Assembly: GCA_002499195.1 (NCBI GenBank) | Contig: DAKS01000007.1 | Coordinates: forward strand, 17,468 to 65,006 | DNA: 47,539 nt | Direction: 5' to 3' | Source: Euryarchaeota archaeon UBA443 | GTDB lineage: Archaea; Thermoplasmatota; Poseidoniia; Poseidoniales; Poseidoniaceae | Shown: positions 26,153 through 34,820 of the stretch, in pieces | How the letters are laid out: every line of letters begins with the position of its first letter | Position numbering within the stretch: position 1 is the stretch's first letter | Position numbers and translations under genes: made by a program | Notes under the pieces: model-generated | The model's database searches: none | The model's input: the letters and a program-made list of their open reading frames with translations, nothing else | What the model was told of the DNA's origin: nothing

Positions 26153-27970
26153 ATGTGTGGTATTTTTGGCTATATTGGCGGGAGGAACGCATCAGAACTC
26201 CTTGTCAAAGGATTGCTTCGACTTGAATATCGCGGCTACGACTCTAGTGGAGTTGTGGTAAAGAATGGCCAACTACAATCTTACAAGGATATTGGTAAAA
26301 TATCTGAAATGGCATCATCACTACCCCGCTTCAAAGGATCGGTGGGTATTGCACATACTCGATGGGCAACACATGGTGGAGTGACAAAAGAGAACGCACA
26401 CCCTCATCTAAGCAACGATGGGAAGGTTGCAATTGTTCATAATGGGATTCTTCAAAATTCAGATTTACTTCGAAAACGGCTTTCGAAATTAGGAGTTCAA
26501 CTCAATTCAGAAACCGATTCAGAGATATTTTGTCATTTTATTGCAATGGAATTAGAACAAGGGAAAAATCCACTAGAAGCTCTTCAAAATGTTCTTTCGA
26601 TAGCAAGAGGAACATGGGGTCTTTGTGTCCTGTTTGAGGATTATGACTATGTCTTGTGCGCTCGCAATGGATCACCGCTAATCATTGGTCGAGGAAAGAA
26701 CGAGATGTTCATTTCGAGTGACCCTCATGCAATTAGAGAACATACAGATCAATTGATTGCCCTCGAAGATGGACAAATTGCGAAACTGAATTCACTTGAC
26801 TTTCAGGTTATGCAAACCGATGGTAAGGAAGTAAAATCACAACTCCTGCATTTGGAAGAAGAATGGGGAGAGAGTGAACTTGGAGACTACCCCCATTTCA
26901 TGTTGAAAGAAATCCATGAACAATCTCAATCGTTGCAACATTGTATTTCTGGTAGGCTTCGCCATGCGGAAGGAACTTCTGTTTTGGGTGGACTTCAGAT
27001 CAGGCCACAAGACCTTGCACAATTGCCTCATGTACGTCTTATTGGATGTGGAACTGCATTACATGCAGCCCAAATAGGCCAAATTTTCATCGAACAGTGG
27101 GCCCGTATTCCAGCGGTTTCTCATGTTGCGAGTGAATTCAATGCAAACGATCCAGTCATCAATCCAAAAGCCCTTCACCTTGCAATTTCCCAATCTGGAG
27201 AAACAGCTGATACCTTATCTGCAGTTAAAGAAATACAACGAAAAGGAGCTAGTGTTTACGGTATTGTCAACGTTGTTGGTTCAAGCATTGCCCGACAATG
27301 TGGTAAGGGCGTTTACATCCATTCAGGGCCTGAACAATCAGTTGCTTCAACCAAAGCATTCACCAATATGGTAGGTGCTCTCGCTTTATTTTCACTTAAA
27401 CTTGGACGAAGCAGGAATCTTTCAAAGACTAAAGGAAAATCCATTGCTCGAGAAATGCGTAAACTTCCAGAAAAAATTCGAACCTATCTTGAAGATCCAG
27501 GTCCTATCAAAGATGTAGTTGAATTGATTATACAAGCAAAAAGTGTTCTCTTTTTGGGGCGTGGAATCTCATCACCAGTGGCATCAGAGGGTGCGCTTAA
27601 GTTGATGGAGATCGCCTACATTCCTTGTCTGGCTTATCCTGCAGGAGAGATGAAGCACGGCCCTATTGCATTGATTGAAGATAATTCACCAGTTGTTGTA
27701 ATCGCTCCAAACGATGGAGTACAAGATCGAACACTAAATGCAATTCATGAATGTAAAGCTCGAGGAGCAAAAATAATCCTAATCCATGAAGAAGGTGATC
27801 CAATTTCAGAAGTGGGAGATGTGAGCATTGCGATTCCATCAACAATACCCATGCTAACACCTCTTCTCAGTGTCTTGCCAACACAATTGATAGCCTATCA
27901 TGCTGCACTTGCACTCGATAACGATGTTGACCGGCCACGAAATCTAGCCAAATCTGTGACGGTTGAATAA
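26153..27970 (+). CDS. glmS: Glutamine-fructose-6-phosphate aminotransferase
   Basis: Makes glucosamine-6-phosphate from fructose-6-phosphate and glutamine, the entry to amino-sugar synthesis. The 605 residues match the family. Cys2 of MCGIFGYIGG is the glutaminase nucleophile; HTRWATHGGVTKENAHPH and DSEIFCHF follow in the class II amidotransferase domain. The isomerase half has two SIS domains with SQSGETADTLSAVKE and ATKAFTN-like STKAFTN. The C-terminus ends AKSVTVE, as in true GlmS. It begins 9 bases after the subtilase stop with GAGG overlapping that stop, so the two are probably cotranscribed. Confidence 0.96.
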   Translation: MCGIFGYIGGRNASELLVKGLLRLEYRGYDSSGVVVKNGQLQSYKDIGKISEMASSLPRFKGSVGIAHTRWATHGGVTKENAHPHLSNDGKVAIVHNGILQNSDLLRKRLSKLGVQLNSETDSEIFCHFIAMELEQGKNPLEALQNVLSIARGTWGLCVLFEDYDYVLCARNGSPLIIGRGKNEMFISSDPHAIREHTDQLIALEDGQIAKLNSLDFQVMQTDGKEVKSQLLHLEEEWGESELGDYPHFMLKEIHEQSQSLQHCISGRLRHAEGTSVLGGLQIRPQDLAQLPHVRLIGCGTALHAAQIGQIFIEQWARIPAVSHVASEFNANDPVINPKALHLAISQSGETADTLSAVKEIQRKGASVYGIVNVVGSSIARQCGKGVYIHSGPEQSVASTKAFTNMVGALALFSLKLGRSRNLSKTKGKSIAREMRKLPEKIRTYLEDPGPIKDVVELIIQAKSVLFLGRGISSPVASEGALKLMEIAYIPCLAYPAGEMKHGPIALIEDNSPVVVIAPNDGVQDRTLNAIHECKARGAKIILIHEEGDPISEVGDVSIAIPSTIPMLTPLLSVLPTQLIAYHAALALDNDVDRPRNLAKSVTVE

Positions 27971-28681
27971 TCAAAGAACGGTGAATCGCTGTTCTTCTTG
28001 TTTCCAATTGAATGGTTTGTAGCCCAAAGAGTGATGGGTGTGACGCATTTTTATGATACCCAACTTTCGCTTAACATCGTCGTCTTTACGTTCCATCACG
28101 AGGTGAATTACGCCATCTGAGAGGTAATCCTCAACACCATATTCTCCGAATTGTTTGTGGTTTTCTCCAGTCATTTCGCAGATGAAGAAAGAAGTCAGTT
28201 CAAGTCTCCTAACAGCTTCAAAGAGTCGGAAGATTTCATCACGTGGATTTTCCATTTTTGTGAGGGTAAAGAAAGCCCCAAGTGAATCGAAGACCAATAA
28301 CTCAAACCCGATTGATTTCCTGTAGTTTGTGAGTTGTTTGATAAGTTGGCCCATCCAATCAACACGATTGCTCATACCTTGTTCGTCAAGTTGAACACGC
28401 AAGTCAGACAAATCAATGATAGCGATTCGATTGCGAACTCGCGGATCATCAACATTCATTCCCATGTTTGACATGTGAGCTCGAAGTGATTCCTTTCCTT
28501 GTTCAAGCGTGACATAAATTCCACTCGTTTCACCGTACAAAACAGCATTGTAGAGCATGGAAAATGTGACACTTGATTTCATAGCACCAGATGCGCCAGC
28601 AACGATGCAAATGTGTCCTTTTGGAATTCCACCTTGCATACTTTCGTCAAGCCCTTCAACGTGCGTAGGAATTCGTTCCAT
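27971..28681 (-). CDS. RAD55/KaiC-like RecA-fold ATPase
   Basis: A single-domain ATPase of the archaeal KaiC/RadA-like group, about 236 residues from the ATG at 28681. It opens MERIPTHVEGLDESMQGGIPKG, the standard family start. The P-loop is GASGAMKSSVTF, with Met where the second Gly of Walker A normally lies. SGIYVTLEQGKESLRAHM holds the catalytic Glu region, FELLVFDSLGAFFTL is the Walker B, and IIKMRHTHHSL is the C-terminal sensor segment. The frame continues upstream to a GTG at 28726, but the extra residues are not family-like. Such proteins often act in signalling or regulation; the partner is unknown. Tail to tail with glmS (0 bases apart) and divergent from maf. Confidence 0.85.
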   Translation of the reverse strand: MERIPTHVEGLDESMQGGIPKGHICIVAGASGAMKSSVTFSMLYNAVLYGETSGIYVTLEQGKESLRAHMSNMGMNVDDPRVRNRIAIIDLSDLRVQLDEQGMSNRVDWMGQLIKQLTNYRKSIGFELLVFDSLGAFFTLTKMENPRDEIFRLFEAVRRLELTSFFICEMTGENHKQFGEYGVEDYLSDGVIHLVMERKDDDVKRKLGIIKMRHTHHSLGYKPFNWKQEEQRFTVL

Positions 28682-28786
28682 GTTGTCCACAACTCCGCCC
28701 CCGCTCAAAGCAAAACCATTCAACACTTGAAACTCACCCTCATTTTGTTTGAAAAGTCTGATGTGGTTTCTTCAACTCGCTGGCCT

Positions 28787-29371
28787 ATGCGCATCCTTCT
28801 CGCATCCGCTTCTGAGCGTCGAGGGGCAATCTTGAGTGAGCGTTTCTCCAACATTCAACAGAAGGCTCTCAACGATGTGGATGAATCTGTTCCCCGCGAT
28901 ACTATTTCTGAGCAGGTAAGGCAGGTTGTGTCTCGAAAAGCAGTTGCAGTTCAGTTGGATGATGATTACGATGTTGTAATCGTTGCTGATACACTTGTTG
29001 AAGATCCAGATGATGAGCGGGATGCATTAGGAAAACCGGATTCCAAGGAAGAAGCAACCACAATGCTGCTTCGATTACGAGGGGGACGTCATCGTGTTTG
29101 GTCTGCAACCATGGTCCATGCTGCTGGAAAGTGGCATACTAGCGTTGAACACGCTTTGGTCGAGATTGAGAACTTTTCAGATGACGTTCTAATCGAATTG
29201 ATCGAATCTGAGTCATGGGTAGGTAAAGCAGGTGGCTATGATCTAGCAGGTATGATGGGGCAATACGCAAAACTGGTTGAAGGGTCTGAGTCGACAGTCC
29301 TCGGATTTACTCAATCTTCGTTGGACTATCTAGAAGAACTTCAATCGTTATTTTCGATGAGTCGATCGTAA
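28787..29371 (+). CDS. maf: Maf-like nucleotide pyrophosphatase
   Basis: House-cleaning nucleoside triphosphate pyrophosphatase of the Maf/YhdE family. The 194-residue protein starts MRILLASASERRGAIL, the family signature. VVIVADTLVEDP is the catalytic Asp region (ADT), GKPDSKEEATTMLLRLRGGRHRVWS the next block, and WVGKAGGYDLAGMMG carries the GKAGGY motif. The Maf start block fixes the ATG at 28787. A longer frame upstream has no family match. The last 31 bases overlap the convergent membrane-protein gene. Confidence 0.92.
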   Translation: MRILLASASERRGAILSERFSNIQQKALNDVDESVPRDTISEQVRQVVSRKAVAVQLDDDYDVVIVADTLVEDPDDERDALGKPDSKEEATTMLLRLRGGRHRVWSATMVHAAGKWHTSVEHALVEIENFSDDVLIELIESESWVGKAGGYDLAGMMGQYAKLVEGSESTVLGFTQSSLDYLEELQSLFSMSRS

Positions 29372-30633
29372 AACATTGGCATACGATGCCAATTGTCTGC
29401 AGGAAATAGAGTGTGTCGAATAAACAGAATCGCGAGAAGAAGGGATGCAATACTTTGTGTTGCAATCCAGATGTAGATTGGCAAATATTGCTTATCTAGC
29501 AAGACGGCTCCATCATATAATGACCAAGTCATCAATGCACCTGAAGCTAGGAACATGACGACAAGATGCCAGTGTGTAACTCTGGCTGAGGGTGAATAGT
29601 GGAGGTGATCTTCATGAAGATAAATAGCAAATCCACATATGATGAAGAAACAAGAGTAGGCTATCAGGAGCCAATGTGTTGGTTGGATGTTGACTAAGCC
29701 TTCATGCCCTGTCCAAATAGGTGCAACTGAAATAATTGTAAGAAGGGGTAAGAGTAGATAGCCAACAAGTACGAATTTGGAATGTGGTTTTGCATACCTA
29801 CCGAATGAAAACCGTATAATTTTCAATGGATTCATCATTAGGAATATATTCAACAAAACAAGAGCAAGCCATATGTCGATAAGATTTTCTGAAACCAATT
29901 CTCTTGCTCTTAGGAAACTTATCACAACGTAACCAAATCCCAAAGTGAGAAGAGACAAAAATCTGAAAGGAAGTGTTGCAGGGTTTGTAGCATTCCAGCC
30001 TAATCTTCGATTAAAGTGTGAGAGTAATGTTGTTGACATCATCATCGTACAAAATATAGATACAATAAAGGCGACTCCCACCTCGATCATGCCTGTAATT
30101 TCTCGAGCGAACCATGAGGTGGCAATAAAGAATGCACAAATGACGAGAACTAGTCCAGGGGCGTAGGAAAAAATCCCCACTTCTCCAGATCTATTTTTTT
30201 GTTTTACAATATCCATCGCAGAAGAGGTCAAGCTAAGTAAAGCAAGGCACATCAGGATGATACCGATTCCAGTGAGTTCGATGAAAAGATTCCAATTTCC
30301 AGAATAAATACCAATATGGATGAACAATTGTCCAATTCCATTGAGTTGTAAGAAATGCCGCATGGTTGTTTTCTCAAAAGAAGGTATGTTGTAGACAAGA
30401 GGTAGAGTATCAAATGCAATCCCTGCGAGAATTCCCATGACTGGTCCTAATGTAAAGAGTGTAATGAGAACATAATTCATCAATGAAAGCCGATCTTCAT
30501 TAACTTCATCAAAAAACTCGTAAGGTGAGAAAAAAGTCAACCAAGTGAGTAAGAAGGTCAAAGCGATGAAAAAGAGCATAGAAGACGTAAATAGTTCAAG
30601 ATATGAACCAGTGAACTGTTGCCTGTCCTTCAT
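29341..30633 (-). CDS. Unknown polytopic membrane protein next to sepF
   Basis: Not recognised. The 430-residue protein has about 11-12 hydrophobic segments (for example LFFIALTFLLTWLTFF, LVLVICAFFIATSWF, VLVGYLLLPLLTIISVA) with short loops. Histidines near membrane ends (FIHIGIY, EDHLHYSPSARVTHWHLV) could bind haem or metal, but the spacing does not match a family I know. It follows sepF by 9 bases on the same strand and probably belongs to the operon with sepF and the two surface proteins. The 3' end overlaps maf by 31 bases. Confidence 0.7.
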   Translation of the reverse strand: MKDRQQFTGSYLELFTSSMLFFIALTFLLTWLTFFSPYEFFDEVNEDRLSLMNYVLITLFTLGPVMGILAGIAFDTLPLVYNIPSFEKTTMRHFLQLNGIGQLFIHIGIYSGNWNLFIELTGIGIILMCLALLSLTSSAMDIVKQKNRSGEVGIFSYAPGLVLVICAFFIATSWFAREITGMIEVGVAFIVSIFCTMMMSTTLLSHFNRRLGWNATNPATLPFRFLSLLTLGFGYVVISFLRARELVSENLIDIWLALVLLNIFLMMNPLKIIRFSFGRYAKPHSKFVLVGYLLLPLLTIISVAPIWTGHEGLVNIQPTHWLLIAYSCFFIICGFAIYLHEDHLHYSPSARVTHWHLVVMFLASGALMTWSLYDGAVLLDKQYLPIYIWIATQSIASLLLAILFIRHTLFPADNWHRMPMFYDRLIENND

Positions 30634-30642
30634 TATTCCACC

Positions 30643-31191
30643 TCACGTAACATTCAGAATTCGCGTGAGACCTAATTCATGCTTTTCAATATCAACTACA
30701 ACATCTGCTCCAGGGACCATCAACAACTTGTCTTCCGAATCCAAGGCAAAGACTCCAACACCAGTTTGTTCACACATGACTCTCAATTCTCTTCGACACG
30801 CTTGCTGATGTGATTCCATGTGGACAAGAGTTCGCAGGTCAACAATGACAGTATCACCTTGTATAACGCGTTGTGCAATTTCACGCGTATGGATTCGATG
30901 CTTGCTATCGGGTTTCACATAACGTAAGGCTCTATTTGGCCGTATGCTAACACGAATACCATGATTTGCAAGATCGTGAAAAGGTTCTCCATCAGGTGTA
31001 ATTGGCCCATTCCATACTTGGGTTTGAACAGGTATTGGTTGAGGTTGAACCACTTCGATAGTGGGTTCTTCAACCTCTGCCGGTGCGTTTGTTAGCCGTT
31101 GGTTTGCGCTCCTTTCTTGAGTTTCAGGAATTTTTGTAACAACACCAGCATCAGGATCGGGAAGTCCAAAGAATTGCCACAAATTACCCAT
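30643..31191 (-). CDS. sepF: Archaeal SepF-like cell division protein
   Basis: Probable membrane anchor for FtsZ. From the ATG at 31191 the protein is 182 residues. The first 15 residues (MGNLWQFFGLPDPD) look like the amphipathic membrane-targeting helix of SepF. A proline/glutamine-rich linker follows to about residue 65. The core has VSIRPNRALRY, then GDTVIVDLRTLVHMESH and VGVFALDSEDKLLMVPGADVVV, matching the SepF strand-helix-strand pattern with V-D-L and ALD..LL.P signatures. In-frame starts also exist at GTG 31200 and ATG 31197, overlapping the stop of the preceding surface-protein gene by up to 4 bases. No FtsZ gene is in the window. Identification is from pattern and topology, not a motif of fixed residues. 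Confidence 0.7.
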   Translation of the reverse strand: MGNLWQFFGLPDPDAGVVTKIPETQERSANQRLTNAPAEVEEPTIEVVQPQPIPVQTQVWNGPITPDGEPFHDLANHGIRVSIRPNRALRYVKPDSKHRIHTREIAQRVIQGDTVIVDLRTLVHMESHQQACRRELRVMCEQTGVGVFALDSEDKLLMVPGADVVVDIEKHELGLTRILNVT

Positions 31192-31196
31192 CAACA

Positions 31197-34100
31197 TCAC
31201 AAGTCCAAATCATCCAACAGGTCGGAGAGATTCGTGTTCTGTGCAGACGTAGTAGTCATTGAAGGTGTCGGTTGAGGGGTTGGTGCAGGGGCCTGATTTG
31301 CAGCAAGATATTGTTCCCCGTAGTAGGCCCATTGTTCCATAGTCCATCCTGCTGGAAGACCAGTAGCAGGAAGAGGTGGGCCTTGATTGGCAACGGGTTG
31401 TTCAACAGTAGGTTGAATTGGTTGCGGTTGAGCCTGAGCCTGAGCCATTGGTTGTTCATACGCAGGCATCTCTGACTGCGAGTAACTCGGTAGTGGTGTT
31501 GCATCCCACGCCTTGTCACCTGAAGTTTCCATGATTTCAGGTGTTGATCGTCGAGTGATGAGGAGGAAAGAGGCCAAAACAATAACTAAACCAATCAAGA
31601 ACATGATGACAATAGACATCGTTGTTGGGATTCCAAGTGCTTCACTGAATTCCTCTAGGAAGCCTTCAGGTGGTGGTTCAGCAACTACAATGGTCAAGGT
31701 CTTTGTATCTGAAATTAAATCATCATCCGTCACGGTAAGATTGATTTTCCAAGTGCCAACAGGAAGATCTGTAATTGAAATGGAAGGACCAGTTTCGCCA
31801 AGATCTTGTTCACCCCTCCATTCAAATGTCCAAACATATAGCATGTTCAATAGATCTGAATCCGAGTCGCTCGTTCCCATCGATGTCAAATTGAGAGTAT
31901 CTCCTTTGATGAGGTTGTCAAGTGAACCATTAACATAAGAGATATTCGCACTGGGGAATACATTTTGCATTTTCACAACGGCAGAGAGTGAGTCCATTGC
32001 TCCGTCATCGTCCATAACCCATGCCGTAACAGTACGATATTTCGGATCGCTAGTTTCCCAAGTGTATTCGAAGTGAGTTCCACTAACATCGCAATCGTTG
32101 TTCAAAGTTCCATCGAGATCAGCATCCCGGGTCCCGTCAATGTCCCAACAAACCTCCAAAGAATCGATGTCAGAGGCAGTATCATCAACGGTGACATCGA
32201 ACACAACCGCCTCGTCTTCAAAGACAGGCAGTCCATCGATTCTATTTATCGCATTGAGGAAATTAGCTTGAGCATCAATGGTTGGTGCTACGTTCTCGAT
32301 GGTTACCTTGGCAAGAGAGGTTGACGAGGTTGCGCCATCATCATCGACAGCTCGAACGGAGACGATATGTTCTCCAGAAGTAGGCCATGATGTTGCAACG
32401 TCCGAAGCAGAACCATCGGTAGATACTGTGAGGTTATCGAGTACATCACTGAGGTTCCAATCGATGATAAGGCCATCACGGTCGTTGAGTGTATCATCGC
32501 CTTGAGCACGTAGAATTACGGTCTGATCCTCTTTGAGGACCCAGGTTCCATTAGCATCAAACGGTGTGTTTACACCAGCAATCCATACTTCGATTTCACC
32601 GATAGTTGGAGCCACGTTGAGAACTTGAACCGCTGAAATGACTTCTGTTTCTGCACCATCGTCATCCGTTGCAATCGCTCTGATTGGAACATTCCCCTCT
32701 TCGCCCGGAGTAAAGGTACACGTTGGCTGTGTAAGCCCTTCTTGGCAGGTCAAATCAGGCCAAGAGATACTGACTTGTTGACCTGAAGGTGAAATCGTAT
32801 CGATATCCCCACTATCGCTAGCATCAATGGTGATTTCTGATCCTACTGCAACCTCAATCGGATGACTGAGGTTGACGTATGGTGCACGATTTAGAATCGT
32901 AATGTTGCTGATCAAAACGGTTGAATCGAGTTCATCATCTGTAACAATGGTTCGCAATTCCCAATCACCATCATCGGACCAGTTCCAGTTCATGAAGCAA
33001 TCAGGCGTCGTAATGACGTCGATTAATCCAGGTCTTGATTCAATTTCAAACCGGCATTCAACATCTCCACTATCTGGGTCAAACGATGCCCTAGCATCAA
33101 TAAAGACGTTCTCAAACGTGTAATTTCCAGTATCGATGGTAATCGATGCATTTGGAGCACGACCGATAAAGACATCAACAGTCGCTTGGTTGTTGCTTCG
33201 ATTTGCATCACCAGTAATCAATTCGTCTGGATCAACAGTGAAAGTCAAGGTTTGATTGCCGATTGTTGCCCCTTCTGGGACGATCCAGTCAACGATAATT
33301 CTCTGCTCGCTATAGGCGTCGATGGATGGGACAGCTTGTCGAATTGCTTCTCCACCTGGAACCACTACTTCCATTTCAGTAGAAGGAGAGGTAAACACAC
33401 CTCGGTTCTGTGCAGGTAAAGAAAAGGTTAGTTGATCACCGGGTAGAGCGTTATAACCAATCGACTTTGAAAGTGTAGCCACTTCACCATCTCTCGTACG
33501 AGTGACGATGATCGATTCTTCTTGGGCCACTAGATCGATTCCTACGACTGACAAATCGATAACAAGGGATGTGACGCCGATAATCTCCTGAACAGGGTCC
33601 CAAACAATAACGCCATTACTACTGTAATCATCACTTGCAATCGTATCATCTGTAACATTTGAAACATTGATGGATTCTTCGATTTGACCAGAACTATTCG
33701 TCGTTGGATTGATTAGAGTTCCTGCCATTTCGTATCGGAGTTGGAGGTTCTTGTTGACTTCTGGAACACCATTTGGTGCGACAGAATATGTGGCATAAAT
33801 CTTTGACATCGTATCTGGCAATGTGGCGATAAATTGCGTTTCCACATCAATCACGACGTTTCGAGCACCGGGATTCTTACGTTTGTCAACACCAAACGAG
33901 TCGACAGGTTCGTAGTCTTTCAACAACCAGTCGATGGTAAACCCTGCTGCGTTTGATATTCGAATCCATGAGTTGAATCTCGCTGCGGGACAGTACCAAT
34001 TGAATCCAGAACTAACACCAGTTGCGTTCCACTCATTGACTTTGTACGAATCATCGCATCCCTCGTACTTGATGTTGACTCCATCTTCGGTAGGGATGCC

Positions 34101-34796
34101 ATCCTTGGTAACTTGCCAAGAGTTGTTTTCAGCTCCATTAGTGTCAAATTCTGATGGGTCGAAGTAATCAGAAGTACCGCTCACACTGGTGCCTGACATG
34201 AATGGCATATACCATTGATCTCCCGTTCGTAATGGGAAATCATAACGCTCTTTTGGAGGGTCATAATATGTGTCAAAGTTAATGGTTGCAAGTTTCTGCG
34301 AAAGGAAGCCAAGATTGAATGGAGCAAAATCAACATCGAGTTCAAATTCGGAATTTATGACCGCAAGGTCTCGAACACGAATGATGTCTTCGCCGTCATA
34401 ATCAATATCCAACCTTCCAGAAACACCCTCCAGTGTTGCACCACCATTTCCAGATGAGAAAGAACCTTCAATGACCATCTTGTAAGCGAGGGTTTGAACT
34501 CCATCAACTGTAATGAAAAAGATATCATCAATTTCGTAGACCGTGTCTCCAGTTAAGGTGTTCAAACTTGCCGAAACATTGGCTTGAGCAATCAGTTGAG
34601 CAACATCAAATTGTGTCTCATAGGTCCACTTATCTCCAATTCTCCAACTCGGAACATCTGTGGAACTTGTTGTTTTAGAGGTCTGTTCGACCGAATTCAA
34701 TTCTTCAAGAGTATTCAAATCATCATGAACAATATGAATCATGGACATACAAGTCAGCAAAAACAACACAAACATCGCAGAAAAGCGGTTCGCCAT
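31197..34796 (-). CDS. Giant surface protein B with PKD-like repeats and cytoplasmic tail motif
   Basis: A 1199-residue type I membrane protein, paralogue of the next gene upstream. A signal peptide (SAMFVLFLLTCMSMIH) precedes a conserved N-terminal domain starting VPSWRIGDKWTYE with two later Cys-containing blocks (EGCDDSYKVNEWNATG, FNWYCPAAR). A CARDB-like domain (VVPGGEAIRQAVPSIDAYSE) and several PKD-like repeats follow (RASFDPDSGDVECRFEI; VRAVDDDGATSS). The membrane segment is near 1070-1092 (MSIVIMFLIGLVIVLASFLL). The Gln/Pro-rich tail contains GPPLPATGLPAGW then EQWAYYGEQYL. The acidic stop-end is LSDLLDDLDL. The ATG is at 34796, 24 bases after the paralogue's stop, and the stop overlaps the sepF start. 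No enzyme motif is visible; likely adhesion or an envelope role. Confidence 0.88.
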   Translation of the reverse strand: MANRFSAMFVLFLLTCMSMIHIVHDDLNTLEELNSVEQTSKTTSSTDVPSWRIGDKWTYETQFDVAQLIAQANVSASLNTLTGDTVYEIDDIFFITVDGVQTLAYKMVIEGSFSSGNGGATLEGVSGRLDIDYDGEDIIRVRDLAVINSEFELDVDFAPFNLGFLSQKLATINFDTYYDPPKERYDFPLRTGDQWYMPFMSGTSVSGTSDYFDPSEFDTNGAENNSWQVTKDGIPTEDGVNIKYEGCDDSYKVNEWNATGVSSGFNWYCPAARFNSWIRISNAAGFTIDWLLKDYEPVDSFGVDKRKNPGARNVVIDVETQFIATLPDTMSKIYATYSVAPNGVPEVNKNLQLRYEMAGTLINPTTNSSGQIEESINVSNVTDDTIASDDYSSNGVIVWDPVQEIIGVTSLVIDLSVVGIDLVAQEESIIVTRTRDGEVATLSKSIGYNALPGDQLTFSLPAQNRGVFTSPSTEMEVVVPGGEAIRQAVPSIDAYSEQRIIVDWIVPEGATIGNQTLTFTVDPDELITGDANRSNNQATVDVFIGRAPNASITIDTGNYTFENVFIDARASFDPDSGDVECRFEIESRPGLIDVITTPDCFMNWNWSDDGDWELRTIVTDDELDSTVLISNITILNRAPYVNLSHPIEVAVGSEITIDASDSGDIDTISPSGQQVSISWPDLTCQEGLTQPTCTFTPGEEGNVPIRAIATDDDGAETEVISAVQVLNVAPTIGEIEVWIAGVNTPFDANGTWVLKEDQTVILRAQGDDTLNDRDGLIIDWNLSDVLDNLTVSTDGSASDVATSWPTSGEHIVSVRAVDDDGATSSTSLAKVTIENVAPTIDAQANFLNAINRIDGLPVFEDEAVVFDVTVDDTASDIDSLEVCWDIDGTRDADLDGTLNNDCDVSGTHFEYTWETSDPKYRTVTAWVMDDDGAMDSLSAVVKMQNVFPSANISYVNGSLDNLIKGDTLNLTSMGTSDSDSDLLNMLYVWTFEWRGEQDLGETGPSISITDLPVGTWKINLTVTDDDLISDTKTLTIVVAEPPPEGFLEEFSEALGIPTTMSIVIMFLIGLVIVLASFLLITRRSTPEIMETSGDKAWDATPLPSYSQSEMPAYEQPMAQAQAQPQPIQPTVEQPVANQGPPLPATGLPAGWTMEQWAYYGEQYLAANQAPAPTPQPTPSMTTTSAQNTNLSDLLDDLDL

Positions 34797-34820
34797 AGGC
34801 GAATGTTCTCTTTCTTGTAC

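Noticed and set aside
28613..28786. N-terminal extension of the Maf frame
   Set aside because: It overlaps the start of the divergent ATPase gene and lacks Maf similarity; the family start block fixes the ATG at 28787.
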